From Flavobacterium sp. NKUCC04_CG (GTDB lineage Bacteria > Bacteroidota > Bacteroidia > Flavobacteriales > Flavobacteriaceae), in NCBI RefSeq assembly GCF_019345525.1, contig NZ_JAHKRA010000001.1, positions 62,001-126,000 on the forward strand: a stretch of 64,000 nucleotides of DNA, in the 5' to 3' direction. Within the stretch, counting starts at the first letter, position 1. The number at the start of each line of letters is the position of its first letter. A program made the position numbers and the translations under genes. Shown here piece after piece: positions 39,164-48,403 of the stretch. The notes under the pieces are model-generated. The model saw only the letters and a list, made by a program, of their open reading frames with translations, did no database searches and was not told the origin of the DNA.

Positions 39164-39937
39164 CTAGGATTCGTTTTCGTCTTTTTCCTTTAAATGATAT
39201 ACCACCTGATAATTACATTGGAAATACGACGCTTCAACAGCTTCTGACTGCTCTTCTAACTCAGGTGGTGGTGGTGGTGGGGAAAAATTACCAAATTCAT
39301 CAAAACACTGCATAAAAGGATCATTTGAACTATCGTAATCGGGCCGTTGCCAATCGTATTTATAAGGGCGATGATAATCCGGCACTTCTAAGGAATAACA
39401 CAAGATAAGGCCTCCAATAAATCCACTTAAATGCCCTTCCCATGAGATTCCCTCTTCAATATCAGGAAACATATACCAAAACATCCCTCCATACAATACA
39501 ACTACCGTTAGCGATAAGGCTACCAATCTGTAATAACGCGTTTGTATTCCCTTAAAAAAAATAAAACTCACCAATACATAAATCAACCCACTTGCACCAA
39601 TGTGATAACTTTCTCTCCCGATCAACCAAGTACCAAAACCCGATAAAGCAATACCCCACAAGAGGACATACCAAAACTGTTGTTTATAAAAATATTGTAA
39701 AGCGATTAACAATACAAAAATTGTTATGGAATTGTTGTACAAATGCTTAACACTTCCATGTATAAAAGGACTGGTGAATATACCGATTAAACCGTGAAAC
39801 GACCGCGGGTAAATTCCCCATTCGTATAACTCTATAAAGTAATTCCAATCCAACCAATACATCCCCCACATGACTACTAAAAATAGTAAGGGCAAGATTA
39901 ATAGTTGCAAAAGAAATTGGGATTGACTGTTGCTCAT
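39164..39937 (-). CDS. Rhomboid family intramembrane serine protease
   Basis: A 257-residue membrane protein with about six helices. The catalytic Ser is in HIGASGLIYVLVSF and the catalytic His in WEGHLSGFIGGLIL; HGSVKHLYNNSI in helix 2 matches the family's conserved His/Asn residues. The C-terminal ~70 residues are cytoplasmic or periplasmic and contain a run of prolines (PPPPPPELEE). It cleaves substrates within the membrane; none can be named. It is divergent from rarA and has no operon partner. Confidence 0.92.
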   Translation of the reverse strand: MSNSQSQFLLQLLILPLLFLVVMWGMYWLDWNYFIELYEWGIYPRSFHGLIGIFTSPFIHGSVKHLYNNSITIFVLLIALQYFYKQQFWYVLLWGIALSGFGTWLIGRESYHIGASGLIYVLVSFIFFKGIQTRYYRLVALSLTVVVLYGGMFWYMFPDIEEGISWEGHLSGFIGGLILCYSLEVPDYHRPYKYDWQRPDYDSSNDPFMQCFDEFGNFSPPPPPPELEEQSEAVEASYFQCNYQVVYHLKEKDENES

Positions 39938-40126
39938 TCTTTAAAAATAGAAAACGAATATAATCAATATTGAGCAGACGAAGCACGGAATCGCCTAAAT
40001 ATATATCGCCAAAAGAGAAATAAATTTAGGCATAAATTGTATCTTGCCTTCTTTATTAAAGCCTATTAATGCTCCACAAAAAGGTGAGTATAGCTTTAGC
40101 AATTATCGCTTAAAACGTTTACAACC

Positions 40127-41404
40127 ATGCAAATTCCCTTAGCCGAGCGCATTCGCCCACAAGATCTTTCTCAGTATATCGGTCAAGACCACCTGGTAGG
40201 TCCCAACGGCGCATTAACCCAACAAATCAAAAGAGGAATCATTCCATCTATTATTTTCTGGGGAACACCCGGCACAGGAAAAACCACCTTAGCCGAAATC
40301 ATCGCCAAGGTTAGCGATCGCCCTTTTTATGTCTTAAGCGCTATTAATGCCGGAGTTAAGGACGTCCGAGAGGTTATCGAAAAAGCGAAGAAAAATACCG
40401 GGATATTTACGGCTCGTAACCCAATCCTTTTTATCGACGAGATTCATCGATTCAGCAAATCACAACAAGACTCTTTACTCGGTGCTGTGGAAAGAGGCTG
40501 GATTACTTTGATCGGGGCCACTACAGAAAACCCCAGTTTTGAGGTGATTCCCGCACTTTTATCGCGTTGTCAGGTGTACACCTTAAACCCCTTTACTAAA
40601 GCCGACTTGGAGGCGCTATTAGAGCGAGCCATCAAACAAGATGTGCACTTGCAAAAAAAGAATATCATCCTTTCAGAAACAGAAGCACTGTTTCGAATTT
40701 CAGGAGGTGATGGAAGAAAGCTTCTCAACACTTTTGAACTCATAGTCAATTCGTCCGTTGGTGATACTTTGGATATCACCAACGAAAAGGTGATGCAAAT
40801 TGTACAAAAAACCACCGTGTTATACGATAAAACCGGCGAACAACATTACGATATCATCTCTGCATTTATTAAATCCATACGCGGCAGTGACCCCAATGGA
40901 GCACTATATTGGCTAGCACGAATGATTGAAGGCGGTGAAGACGTCAAGTTTATTGCACGTCGTTTGTTAATATCGGCTTCTGAAGATATTGGCAATGCTA
41001 ATCCAACAGCCTTAATTATGGCCAATAATATCTTCCAAGCAGTTGCTGTTATTGGAAACCCTGAAAGCAGGATTTTATTGAGTCAATGCACCGTATATCT
41101 AGCTACATCACCCAAAAGCAACTCCACTTACTTAGCCATAGCCAAAGCACAACAAACCGTTAAGCAAACAGGAGATTTACCCATACCTATCCATTTGAGA
41201 AATGCACCGACCAAATTGATGAAGGAACTCGGATATGGCGAAGACTATAAGTATGCGCACGATTATACCAACAATTTTGTAACTCAAGAATTTTTACCCA
41301 CAGAAATCAGTGGCACCACTTTCTACGAACCAGGAGATAACGCACGCGAAAAGGGAACTCGCGAGTTTTTGAAAAATAGATGGCAATTGAAGTATAGGTA
41401 TTAA
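40127..41404 (+). CDS. rarA: Replication-associated recombination protein A (RarA/MgsA)
   Basis: A 425-residue AAA+ ATPase related to clamp loaders and RuvB, acting at stalled replication forks. Walker [14 protein letters not shown] at ~50, Walker [20 protein letters not shown] at ~108, sensor 1 [13 protein letters not shown] at ~132, and the C-terminal tetramerisation domain ([35 protein letters not shown]). Complete. An array of 8-bp tandem repeats starts 36 nt after its stop codon. Confidence 0.95.
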   Translation: MQIPLAERIRPQDLSQYIGQDHLVGPNGALTQQIKRGIIPSIIFWGTPGTGKTTLAEIIAKVSDRPFYVLSAINAGVKDVREVIEKAKKNTGIFTARNPILFIDEIHRFSKSQQDSLLGAVERGWITLIGATTENPSFEVIPALLSRCQVYTLNPFTKADLEALLERAIKQDVHLQKKNIILSETEALFRISGGDGRKLLNTFELIVNSSVGDTLDITNEKVMQIVQKTTVLYDKTGEQHYDIISAFIKSIRGSDPNGALYWLARMIEGGEDVKFIARRLLISASEDIGNANPTALIMANNIFQAVAVIGNPESRILLSQCTVYLATSPKSNSTYLAIAKAQQTVKQTGDLPIPIHLRNAPTKLMKELGYGEDYKYAHDYTNNFVTQEFLPTEISGTTFYEPGDNAREKGTREFLKNRWQLKYRY

Positions 41405-41408
41405 GGCT

Positions 41409-41432
41409 GATACGCGGATGGGCGGATGGGCA
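41409..41432. repeat. Left flank of the tandem array, GATGGGC repeats
   Basis: GATACGCGGATGGGC (41409-41423) followed by GGATGGGC. A matching GGATGGGC lies just past the right end of the array (41697-41704). Two variants of the 15-mer occur again at 41810-41824 and 41927-41941. Confidence 0.6.
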
Positions 41433-41440
41433 AATACGCC

Positions 41441-41688
41441 GATACGCCGATACGCCGATACGCCGATACGCCGATACGCTGATACGCTGATACGCTGATA
41501 CGCTGATACGCTGATACGCTGATACGCTGATACGCTGATACGCTGATACGCTGATACGCTGATACGCTGATACGCTGATACGCTGATACGATGATACGCT
41601 GATACGATGATACGCTGATACGCTGATACGCTGATACGCTGATACGATGATACGCTGATACGCTGATACGCTGATACGATGATACGAT
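41441..41688. repeat. 31-copy 8-bp tandem repeat (GATACGCT)n
   Basis: Thirty-one gap-free 8-bp units: 4 GATACGCC at the left, 22 GATACGCT, and 5 GATACGAT scattered toward the right (41585, 41601, 41641, 41673, 41681). A degenerate AATACGCC precedes at 41433. Because 8 is not a multiple of 3 and no frame of the minus strand contains a stop, it reads there as an endless ISVSAYQR peptide; I regard that as chance. The array lies between rarA and yjjG (convergent). Confidence 0.95.
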
Positions 41689-41700
41689 GAGACAAGGATG

Positions 41701-41966
41701 GGCAGATCAAATTTTCCTCGATCTAAGAGTGATTAATTTATCTAAATGTCGATTTACCACTCTCGAATAACGTTTACTGATTACAGATTACTAACTTTTT
41801 CACCTTGCAGATACGCGAATAGGCCTGTAGTCGAATAAGCTGTTAATTCGAGGCATTCACCTCGAGTTTTAGACAAAAATAAATAAGATTAATTTATCAC
41901 TCTTGCCCAAGTACCGGATTAAAGCGTATACGCGAATAGGCGTGTAGACATATTAATCAGTAACAA
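41701..41966. other. Non-coding spacer with degenerate repeats
   Basis: No gene is supported. It contains two copies (19 of 20 bases identical) of ATACGCGAATAGGCNTGTAG at 41811-41830 and 41928-41947, related to the flank of the 8-bp array. AAGAGTGAT (41725-41733) and ATCACTCTT (41896-41904) are inverted, each next to a GATTAATTTATC-type sequence. Confidence 0.6.
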
Positions 41967-42662
41967 TTAGAGCAATTGCTTAATCTGCGTTAAAGTGTGT
42001 ACTTGAATTAATTCTGGACGAAGGGTATTTTTATGCTCGTTAAAATAAATGGTATCCATACCTGCTTTTTGAGCACCATCAATATCCGCAATCAGATTGT
42101 CGCCAATCATCACGCTTACTTTAGCGCTGGTTTTAGCCAAATCTAAAGCGAAATTAAAAATCTTCGCATCGGGTTTTTTAACTCCCGCCATTTCTGAATT
42201 GGTAACGGTACTGAAATAAGAATCGAGGTTTGAATTTCGAATTTTAAGTTCTTGAACCACATGAAAACCATTCGTAATCACGTGTAAGTTGTAGTTTGGA
42301 CTGAGGTAATCCAATAATTCAATTGTTCCCTCATACAAATGATTGTACTGAGGTAACATGTCGATATACTGATCAGCAATATTCTCGACTAGCTGGGAAG
42401 AAGCTTTAAAAGACAAAGCCTTAAAAGTATCATTTAACCTCCCGAAACGCAGTTGTGACTGGGTAATTTGATTTAAACTATACCGCTCCCAATAGGCTTC
42501 ATTAATTCCTACATAGTGTCCTAAAAACTCCTTGATGGTAAAAGGCACCTTTTGGGTATTCAATACCGTTTCAAAAGCCAAGGCAGAGTTGCGTTCAAAG
42601 TCCCACAGTGTATGATCTAAATCAAAAAAGATATCGGTTTTGTTTTCAAATTTTATAGCCAT
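41967..42662 (-). CDS. YjjG-family HAD nucleotidase
   Basis: A 231-residue HAD hydrolase. Motif I DIFFDLDHTLWDFERN supplies the two catalytic Asp; motif II is in LHVITNGFHVV; Lys in GVKKPDAKIF is motif III; VMIGDNLIADIDGAQKAG is motif IV. The cap region matches the YjjG noncanonical pyrimidine nucleotidase group, which removes mutagenic nucleotides. Its own promoter lies at 42682-42713. Confidence 0.88.
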   Translation of the reverse strand: MAIKFENKTDIFFDLDHTLWDFERNSALAFETVLNTQKVPFTIKEFLGHYVGINEAYWERYSLNQITQSQLRFGRLNDTFKALSFKASSQLVENIADQYIDMLPQYNHLYEGTIELLDYLSPNYNLHVITNGFHVVQELKIRNSNLDSYFSTVTNSEMAGVKKPDAKIFNFALDLAKTSAKVSVMIGDNLIADIDGAQKAGMDTIYFNEHKNTLRPELIQVHTLTQIKQLL

Positions 42663-42681
42663 GATGCTGTTTTTAGAGGAG

Positions 42682-42713
42682 CAAATTTACAACAACCCCT
42701 TGTCCTACCCAAA
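42682..42713 (-). promoter_or_regulatory. Promoter of the YjjG-family gene
   Basis: Minus-strand TTTG (42713-42710), 20-nt spacer, TAAATTTG (42689-42682): both elements of the Bacteroidota consensus. It lies about 20 nt upstream of the ATG, between the radC stop and the gene. Confidence 0.7.
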
Positions 42714-42716
42714 CCT

Positions 42717-43412
42717 TTATAAGATGTTTTCGTCGGCAAAGCTATAATAGTCTTTTTCGGTAACAATTAAATGATCTAATATCGAAATATCAAATAACAG
42801 GGCTGCCTGCTTTATCTTTCTGGTAATGCGTAAGTCGGTTTCACTAGGAGTTAGTTGACCCGATGGATGGTTATGACATAGGATTATGCCAACTGCCTGA
42901 TGTTCTATGGCCAGTTTAAACAATATACGAACATCAACTACAGTAGCTGTTAAACCTCCTATACTTAGTTTCTGCTGATGAATTATTTTATTAGAATTAT
43001 TGAGCAATAATACCCAAAACTCTTCGTGAGCTAAATCGCCAATTATAGGTTGCATTAAATCATAGACCATACGACTAGACTCTATCTTAGTCCATAATTT
43101 CCCCATTTCTCGTTGCCGACGTTGCCCTAACTCCAAGGCAGCTACTATGGATATCGCCTTGGCCTGACCTACTCCTTTAAATCGCAACAATTGCTTTAAA
43201 CTTTGCTTGGATAAGTTGCTCAATTTATTGTCGTATTCGTTCAATATCCGCTTACTCAAATCGACAGCACTTTGATCGGTACTACCTGAGCGCAACAATA
43301 TGGCTAGCAATTCGGCATCACTTAAAGCGGCCTTTCCCTTTAGCATTAATTTCTCTCTAGGCTTATCATCTTCGGCCCACGACTTTATTGATGTTCCCTT
43401 ATACTCTTTCAT
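42717..43412 (-). CDS. radC: RadC family protein (JAB/MPN metalloprotease fold)
   Basis: A 231-residue protein. Residues ~20-85 contain a helix-hairpin-helix DNA-binding part (LLRFKGVGQAKAISIVAALE); residues ~105-231 the MPN domain with the JAMM zinc motif HNHPSGQLTPSETD and an upstream Glu. Despite the name, a direct DNA repair role is doubtful in the family. The start is the ATG at 43412; an in-frame TTG two codons upstream is less likely. Confidence 0.92.
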   Translation of the reverse strand: MKEYKGTSIKSWAEDDKPREKLMLKGKAALSDAELLAILLRSGSTDQSAVDLSKRILNEYDNKLSNLSKQSLKQLLRFKGVGQAKAISIVAALELGQRRQREMGKLWTKIESSRMVYDLMQPIIGDLAHEEFWVLLLNNSNKIIHQQKLSIGGLTATVVDVRILFKLAIEHQAVGIILCHNHPSGQLTPSETDLRITRKIKQAALLFDISILDHLIVTEKDYYSFADENIL

Positions 43413-43511
43413 AACCAACTACTTAGACAGCTACTAATATATAAAAAACACCCTAAAATCATTTTATTTTTGCTATTCAATTTTCGTTTTTAACAGTAAT
43501 AAGCTTCCAAT

Positions 43512-43548
43512 AAAAAAGTCCTAATAAAATATTTAAAAGGACTTTTTT
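43512..43548 (-). terminator. Terminator after mpl
   Basis: AAAAAAGTCCT (43512-43522) pairs perfectly with AGGACTTTTTT (43538-43548) around a 15-nt loop. It lies 34 nt beyond the minus-strand mpl stop, with a U-run. Confidence 0.8.
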
Positions 43549-43581
43549 ATGATATAGATATAAATTATTACAAGCTGTGGC

Positions 43582-44940
43582 TTACTTTACACTGCTAAAA
43601 AGCTCGTTTAAATCAATTCCACCATAATTTCCCGAACTCATAAACAGTACAACGCTGTTGGTTAAATCCAACTGATTTACAAATCCTTTAAATTGATTGG
43701 AATCCGTATAAGTCAGCAATCCTTCGCGTTTAAATGCCTTTTCCATTTGTTCGTTTGAAATGGCTTCCAATCGTTTGATTTGAACTGCTTCAGGTGAATA
43801 GAATACCACCGCTTGGTCTGCCGCATTTAAAGCTCCTTCATATTCGCTTAGGAAATCGGCATTTAAACTGCTGTAAGTATGCAATTCCAAACAAGCAATC
43901 AATTTTCGGTTTGGGAACTGTTGTTTTACCGCTTCAGTTGTAGCGATGACTTTACTTGGCGAATGAGCAAAATCTTTGTAGATTACAGTAGTATCATTTT
44001 CTGCAATTTTCTCGAGCCTCTTAGATGCTCCTTTAAAGGAACCGATGGCCTCGTAAAAATCTTCTTCATCGACACCCATATTCTGACAAATCCATTTCGC
44101 CCCATTTAAATTGCTCAAATTATGAGCTCCAAATACCTCTAACGGCATAGGACCCTCTGGAGTTTCTAAAAATGTTTTTCCGTTTTCAATAGTATATTTT
44201 GGTGTTCCGTAGGGTAGTTTACGGATGGGTTTGGCCGCTTCTTCTACCAATTGAGCAACAATAGGATCTTCTTCATTATAAACCAAAATCCCTCCATTAG
44301 TAATTTTGTCTATAAAAATTCTAAATTGATCGACATAGTTTTCAAAAGTGGGAAACACATTGATATGATCCCATGCAATACCGCTAATCAAAGCAATATT
44401 TGGCTGATATAAATGGAATTTTGGACGTAAATCTGTTGGTGAGGATAAATATTCGTCGCCTTCCAAAAGGATAAAATCATTTTCCTCAGTCAGATGCACC
44501 ATACGATCAAATCCTTCCAACTGAGCACCTACTAAATAATCGACCTCGATACCGTGGTAATTCAAAACGTGTAATACCATAGATGTTATGGTTGTTTTCC
44601 CATGTGAACCTCCAATAACCACACGGGTTTTTTGCTTGGAATGTTCATATATAAATTCGGGATAGGAATAAATTTTCAATCCCAATTCTTGTGCTTTCAG
44701 TAATTCTGGATTATCGGATTTGGCATGCATACCCAAAATAACCGCTTCAATATCTGCTGTTATTTTTTCAGCATCCCACCCCATTTCTTGTGGCAATAAT
44801 CCTTTGGCTTGCAAACGGGATTTGGAGGGCTCAAAAATAGCATCATCACTACCGGTCACCTGTTCTCCTTTGACATGTAAAGCCAATGCCAGATTGTGCA
44901 TAGCACTTCCTCCTATTGCGATAAAATGTATTCGCATCAT
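43582..44940 (-). CDS. mpl: UDP-N-acetylmuramate:L-alanyl-gamma-D-glutamyl-meso-diaminopimelate ligase (Mpl)
   Basis: A 452-residue Mur-ligase-type enzyme that recycles murein tripeptide by joining it to UDP-MurNAc. N-terminal Rossmann segment RIHFIAIGGSAMHNLALAL, ATP P-loop GGSHGKTTITSMVLH at ~110, central Mur motif FILLEGDEYLSSPTD, and C-terminal KDFAHSPSKVIATTEAVK. The start is MM at 44940/44937. A longer in-frame extension to 45069 would overlap the end of the upstream gene and is unlike the family. It marks an active cell-wall recycling pathway. Confidence 0.92.
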   Translation of the reverse strand: MMRIHFIAIGGSAMHNLALALHVKGEQVTGSDDAIFEPSKSRLQAKGLLPQEMGWDAEKITADIEAVILGMHAKSDNPELLKAQELGLKIYSYPEFIYEHSKQKTRVVIGGSHGKTTITSMVLHVLNYHGIEVDYLVGAQLEGFDRMVHLTEENDFILLEGDEYLSSPTDLRPKFHLYQPNIALISGIAWDHINVFPTFENYVDQFRIFIDKITNGGILVYNEEDPIVAQLVEEAAKPIRKLPYGTPKYTIENGKTFLETPEGPMPLEVFGAHNLSNLNGAKWICQNMGVDEEDFYEAIGSFKGASKRLEKIAENDTTVIYKDFAHSPSKVIATTEAVKQQFPNRKLIACLELHTYSSLNADFLSEYEGALNAADQAVVFYSPEAVQIKRLEAISNEQMEKAFKREGLLTYTDSNQFKGFVNQLDLTNSVVLFMSSGNYGGIDLNELFSSVK

Positions 44941-45037
44941 TTTCTTATTTAGTAGATTAATTCCAATGGGTAAATTTACACTTTTATTTTTGTGATAAAA
45001 TTTTTCCCCAATCAGAATAAAATAATTTTCCTTTAAA

Positions 45038-47281
45038 TTATTGCCCGATATATTTTCTAAAATACCCACATTCGTTAATCACTTCATTGTAAAAGTTGGT
45101 ATTCGAATACTTTGCTTCCAATTGCTTATACCCTTTAAACGCAATAAAATTTACCGAAGGATAATCGTAATAATTATTGCCTTGATAATACTTATTACTA
45201 TAAAAAGTATTTCGCTCACATTTAGTCATCATATAGGTACAACGCGCGCGTTGCTCATCATTTGTAGCTGCTTTTAGCGCCATTTGATAATAGGAATTTG
45301 CCGTTTTATTACTGTGTAAACGCTCGTTGTTTAACTCTGAAATGTAGTTGCCGTATTCATCCATGATAGGGTTGTCATAAAAAACACGTGCATTACCAAA
45401 ATAACTCAAATTATAAAATGCATTCCCCAACAACAAAGCATTGTTGTACACATCATCACCTGCTGCTATCTTCGCTTGCATCTCTTGTACTTTCTTTAAA
45501 AAGTCGAGCTTACTGTATTTGACTTTTTGAACCGCAACGTGATCGCAGTCGTTACAGTCTTTGATTTTTCCATTAAATGGATTCCCCTGTAATACCGCTA
45601 TAGTATCAACCTGCGCCATAAAAGCAATCGCCTCAGGAACTTTATTGGCGTAAGTCAATTGAATAGCCTGAAATTCATTGATGTCCGATAACTTAATGCG
45701 GTAAATACTCATTCCCAATTTCTCCCAATCACTAAAGTTCCCCTTTTGCATCAAGGTCTTCATCGCGTCCAAATTCACGGTTTTATAATAGTATTCTTTA
45801 CTAGGTGAAAACAATTCCGCCATCACTTTATCTTTCTGCGCTTCATATAAAGAGGCCACATATTTACGACTCCAATCCAAAGCATAACTATATCGAAACA
45901 CGCCATCATCAATTGTTTGACTAGGCACGGTTAAATTCAACCATCTAAGCTCTTCTACTAGACTCTTATCTGTTTTGCCGTCTATCTTATCCGTTGCACT
46001 TAATTGATTGATTAAACGCAGTAATCGCAATTGATTGGATGCTAATTCTGATTTAGGTGCTGTTTTTTCCACCAAGTCGAATTCTCTTTTAGCAAAGTCG
46101 TACTCTTGATTATAAATTGACAGATATCCATTGGCCAAATGCCACAGATAAGGTTTGGTCGTTTTCTGTTCCTTAGCTATTTTTTTTACCAAATTTAAAG
46201 CTTCGGAATCCAATTTATTTTTTAGTTCCGAACGATAGGCCTTTGGCGCTTTTATATCGGAATAATACGTATTCAATTTGCTCTCCTCTATATTGACCAA
46301 ACGGGTCAATAAAAATTCCAAATGCACACTTTTTGGGTTTAGTTTATAAATTTCTTCAATTGCTTTGCGCTCGTTGGTATAGTACCCCAACATGGCCCAC
46401 AAAGCTACTTTTTCATCGGCCGTTGTCGCCAACTCTAAGGATTGGTCAAAATCCGTTTGTTGCTGTGGTCTAAAATTATAGGCCGTAACCGTTCGAAGCT
46501 CTGGGCATTTGTCAAACACAATGCTGTATAGGTAATTGGATTTCGCATATTCCTTAGACCTATAATGCACTCCCGCTACATAAGCCAAACCGCGGTAATA
46601 CAATAAATTCTTAGGCTGCTTATCTGCAGTAGCATCAAAAAAGCGAATTAGGTCATTTTTATCTTCTCCATAAAAATAAGCTTTCATCGTTTGGAACCAA
46701 TACCTGTTTTTTAGAAATTCATCAGCTGAGATAGCCTTGTATTTTTTCTCCAAATCCAAGCCGATACTTTTGGATGCAATCGGAATTACCGTTTCTTCAT
46801 AGTCCCAATAATTATAAGAGGTTGTCGAGAATGCTTCTACGCGTTTAGCATCGGCTAAAAACTTAACAAAGTTTTTTACTCTAGGTTCTTTTATATCCAC
46901 GCTAGGACGTATAACATTTTTCTTCTTTTTCTCGATGGCGCTATACAAAGTACTAATATCATCGGCGGCATTTTTATCTAACAACAGATAATTAATATCC
47001 TCAGCACTCATTACACCTTTTAAATAGTCGTTCCAATCTTGAGTAATATTCGTATTAAAACGCCCAATCCCATCTTCTAAATAACCAATTCCATAGAACT
47101 GTTCTTCACTCGAAAAAAACAAAGGACGATAGCTCGGGTCCGCATAGACCTCTGGCGTAAAACTAGAACTGTAGTCATAACCCCAATAGTCGCCTCCTCC
47201 ACAGGCATAAATAACACCGGCTGAAACTAAGACTGAAAGACTAAAACCCGCTATTAACTTTTTTATAAAATTCTTTTTCAT
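45038..47281 (-). CDS. Large exported protein of unknown function (TPR-like helical)
   Basis: I do not recognise a named function. The 747-residue product has a signal peptide (LIAGFSLSVLVSAGVIYACGGG); IYAC could be a weak lipobox. After it comes an aromatic segment (GGGDYWGYDYSSSFTPEVY), then helical repeats (YYRGLAYVAGVHYRSKEYAK; NALLLGNAFYNLSYFGNARV) resembling TPR. CNDCDH near residue 605 could bind a metal or form a disulfide. It overlaps the preceding lipoprotein gene by 41 nt in another frame, so the two are coupled. A conserved-hypothetical family in Bacteroidota is likely. Confidence 0.75.
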   Translation of the reverse strand: MKKNFIKKLIAGFSLSVLVSAGVIYACGGGDYWGYDYSSSFTPEVYADPSYRPLFFSSEEQFYGIGYLEDGIGRFNTNITQDWNDYLKGVMSAEDINYLLLDKNAADDISTLYSAIEKKKKNVIRPSVDIKEPRVKNFVKFLADAKRVEAFSTTSYNYWDYEETVIPIASKSIGLDLEKKYKAISADEFLKNRYWFQTMKAYFYGEDKNDLIRFFDATADKQPKNLLYYRGLAYVAGVHYRSKEYAKSNYLYSIVFDKCPELRTVTAYNFRPQQQTDFDQSLELATTADEKVALWAMLGYYTNERKAIEEIYKLNPKSVHLEFLLTRLVNIEESKLNTYYSDIKAPKAYRSELKNKLDSEALNLVKKIAKEQKTTKPYLWHLANGYLSIYNQEYDFAKREFDLVEKTAPKSELASNQLRLLRLINQLSATDKIDGKTDKSLVEELRWLNLTVPSQTIDDGVFRYSYALDWSRKYVASLYEAQKDKVMAELFSPSKEYYYKTVNLDAMKTLMQKGNFSDWEKLGMSIYRIKLSDINEFQAIQLTYANKVPEAIAFMAQVDTIAVLQGNPFNGKIKDCNDCDHVAVQKVKYSKLDFLKKVQEMQAKIAAGDDVYNNALLLGNAFYNLSYFGNARVFYDNPIMDEYGNYISELNNERLHSNKTANSYYQMALKAATNDEQRARCTYMMTKCERNTFYSNKYYQGNNYYDYPSVNFIAFKGYKQLEAKYSNTNFYNEVINECGYFRKYIGQ

Positions 47282-48242
47282 TAGAATAGTTTTTTAAATT
47301 TATGGAATCCAAGTCGTAATAGATAATCTCCTTGGGTACTGTTTTAAGATTTTTTTTAATATTTGAAACCATCTTTCTTAAATCAGCCTTTGACACAGTC
47401 TCCATCTTAACTTGATCGCCTTGTCTAAAATAGGTACCAAATGCGATTATGTCCTCGTTGATTTCAAAGCGGTTTTTACTTTTTGAAGTAGCTTTTACGG
47501 TATTCAACAATTGCTTCTCATTGATTTTTGGAATTAATCCAATCACTTTTTGATTGCGAATGTGAACTCCCCAACCAAATATTGGAAGCGCCACATCTAA
47601 TGATAAGGGATAAGTGGAGAGACTTTTAATATAACGAGCCGCAATTTGCTCGTCGTAGATGGAATTAAGATCATCACTGGCAACTTGCCCCATATTATAG
47701 TACATCAATACACCCTGATCAACATTGGGTACACCCGTTTCTTTGTAATATTTGATTTGATGCAAACGTATAGTGGCCGAGATTTTTAAATTCGCCTTGC
47801 GACGCAAAGCGTCGATATACGTCATAAATTGATCTTTACTCTTTAAAGTCCAGTCGCAATCAATTTGAATTTCATCAACGTTAATTAGATTTACCGTATT
47901 GATTTTACCAATCATACTCAAAGTTTGATCTGCCAATTCCTCTACATTAACTTGATTATCGAGCATGACCTCATTTTTGACATAAACTACAGGAACGATT
48001 TTATAAGAAGTTGTTTTATCCTGAAAACGAATTGGCGACAATGGAACCGCTATACCATCGCGTAGGGCAATATCGAAATACCTCAAATATAATTTACTAA
48101 CCTCATTTTCTTGAAGCACCTCTTTTTCCGTTGCCGACAACTTAAAAACGGTCTTCCAATAGTAAAACGATACCGCTGGTTTAACTGTCGAAGTACATCC
48201 TATAAGCAGTACTACCAAAAGCAGAAATACGTATTTTTTCAT
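47241..48242 (-). CDS. Lipoprotein with TIM-barrel-like domain (DUF3142-like)
   Basis: A 333-residue lipoprotein (lipobox LLIGC, Cys at about residue 16; the next residues TSTVKP lack acidic residues, so it probably faces the periplasm). The segments DEIQIDCDWTLKSKDQFMTY, LKISATIRLHQIKYY and GVLMYYNMGQ give a beta/alpha-barrel pattern like DUF3142 or chitinase-like folds. The Asp residues in QIDCDW occupy the position of glycosidase acids, but activity is unproven. First gene of a pair with the 747-residue protein. Confidence 0.7.
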   Translation of the reverse strand: MKKYVFLLLVVLLIGCTSTVKPAVSFYYWKTVFKLSATEKEVLQENEVSKLYLRYFDIALRDGIAVPLSPIRFQDKTTSYKIVPVVYVKNEVMLDNQVNVEELADQTLSMIGKINTVNLINVDEIQIDCDWTLKSKDQFMTYIDALRRKANLKISATIRLHQIKYYKETGVPNVDQGVLMYYNMGQVASDDLNSIYDEQIAARYIKSLSTYPLSLDVALPIFGWGVHIRNQKVIGLIPKINEKQLLNTVKATSKSKNRFEINEDIIAFGTYFRQGDQVKMETVSKADLRKMVSNIKKNLKTVPKEIIYYDLDSINLKNYSNEKEFYKKVNSGF

Positions 48243-48260
48243 CCTTTATTTATAATCACG

Positions 48261-48291
48261 CAAAAGTACTGATTTATTCAAACATGCCCAA
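48261..48291 (-). promoter_or_regulatory. Promoter of the lipoprotein/large-protein pair
   Basis: Minus-strand TTG (48291-48289), 20-nt spacer, TACTTTTG (48268-48261) fit the consensus. Predicted start about 15 nt before the ATG. Confidence 0.65.
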
Positions 48292-48354
48292 GATTGGCTA
48301 TTTCTAATTATACCGACCGTATCAAAAATGACAACAGTCCATTTTATAAACAAA

Positions 48355-48382
48355 AAAAGCCGTTCTTTTTAGAACGGCTTTT
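48355..48382 (-). terminator. Terminator of the S46 peptidase gene
   Basis: AAAAGCCGTTCT (48355-48366) pairs perfectly with AGAACGGCTTTT (48371-48382) around TTTT; the minus-strand 3' side has a U-run. Confidence 0.88.
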
Positions 48383-48403
48383 GTAAACAATATTTATAGT
48401 GAT

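Noticed and set aside
41294..41710. 138-codon minus-strand ORF with repeated ISVSAYQR
   Set aside because: It is only the tandem 8-bp repeat read in an open frame, and it overlaps the end of rarA. All three minus-strand frames of the repeat are open and give the same peptide, so openness is not evidence for coding.
41405..41966. CRISPR array near rarA
   Set aside because: The repeat is 8 bp and directly tandem without spacers, and no cas genes are nearby.
44941..45069. N-terminal extension of mpl by 43 residues
   Set aside because: The extension overlaps the end of the upstream gene, has no family similarity, and the canonical start RIHFIAIGG is at 44937-44940.
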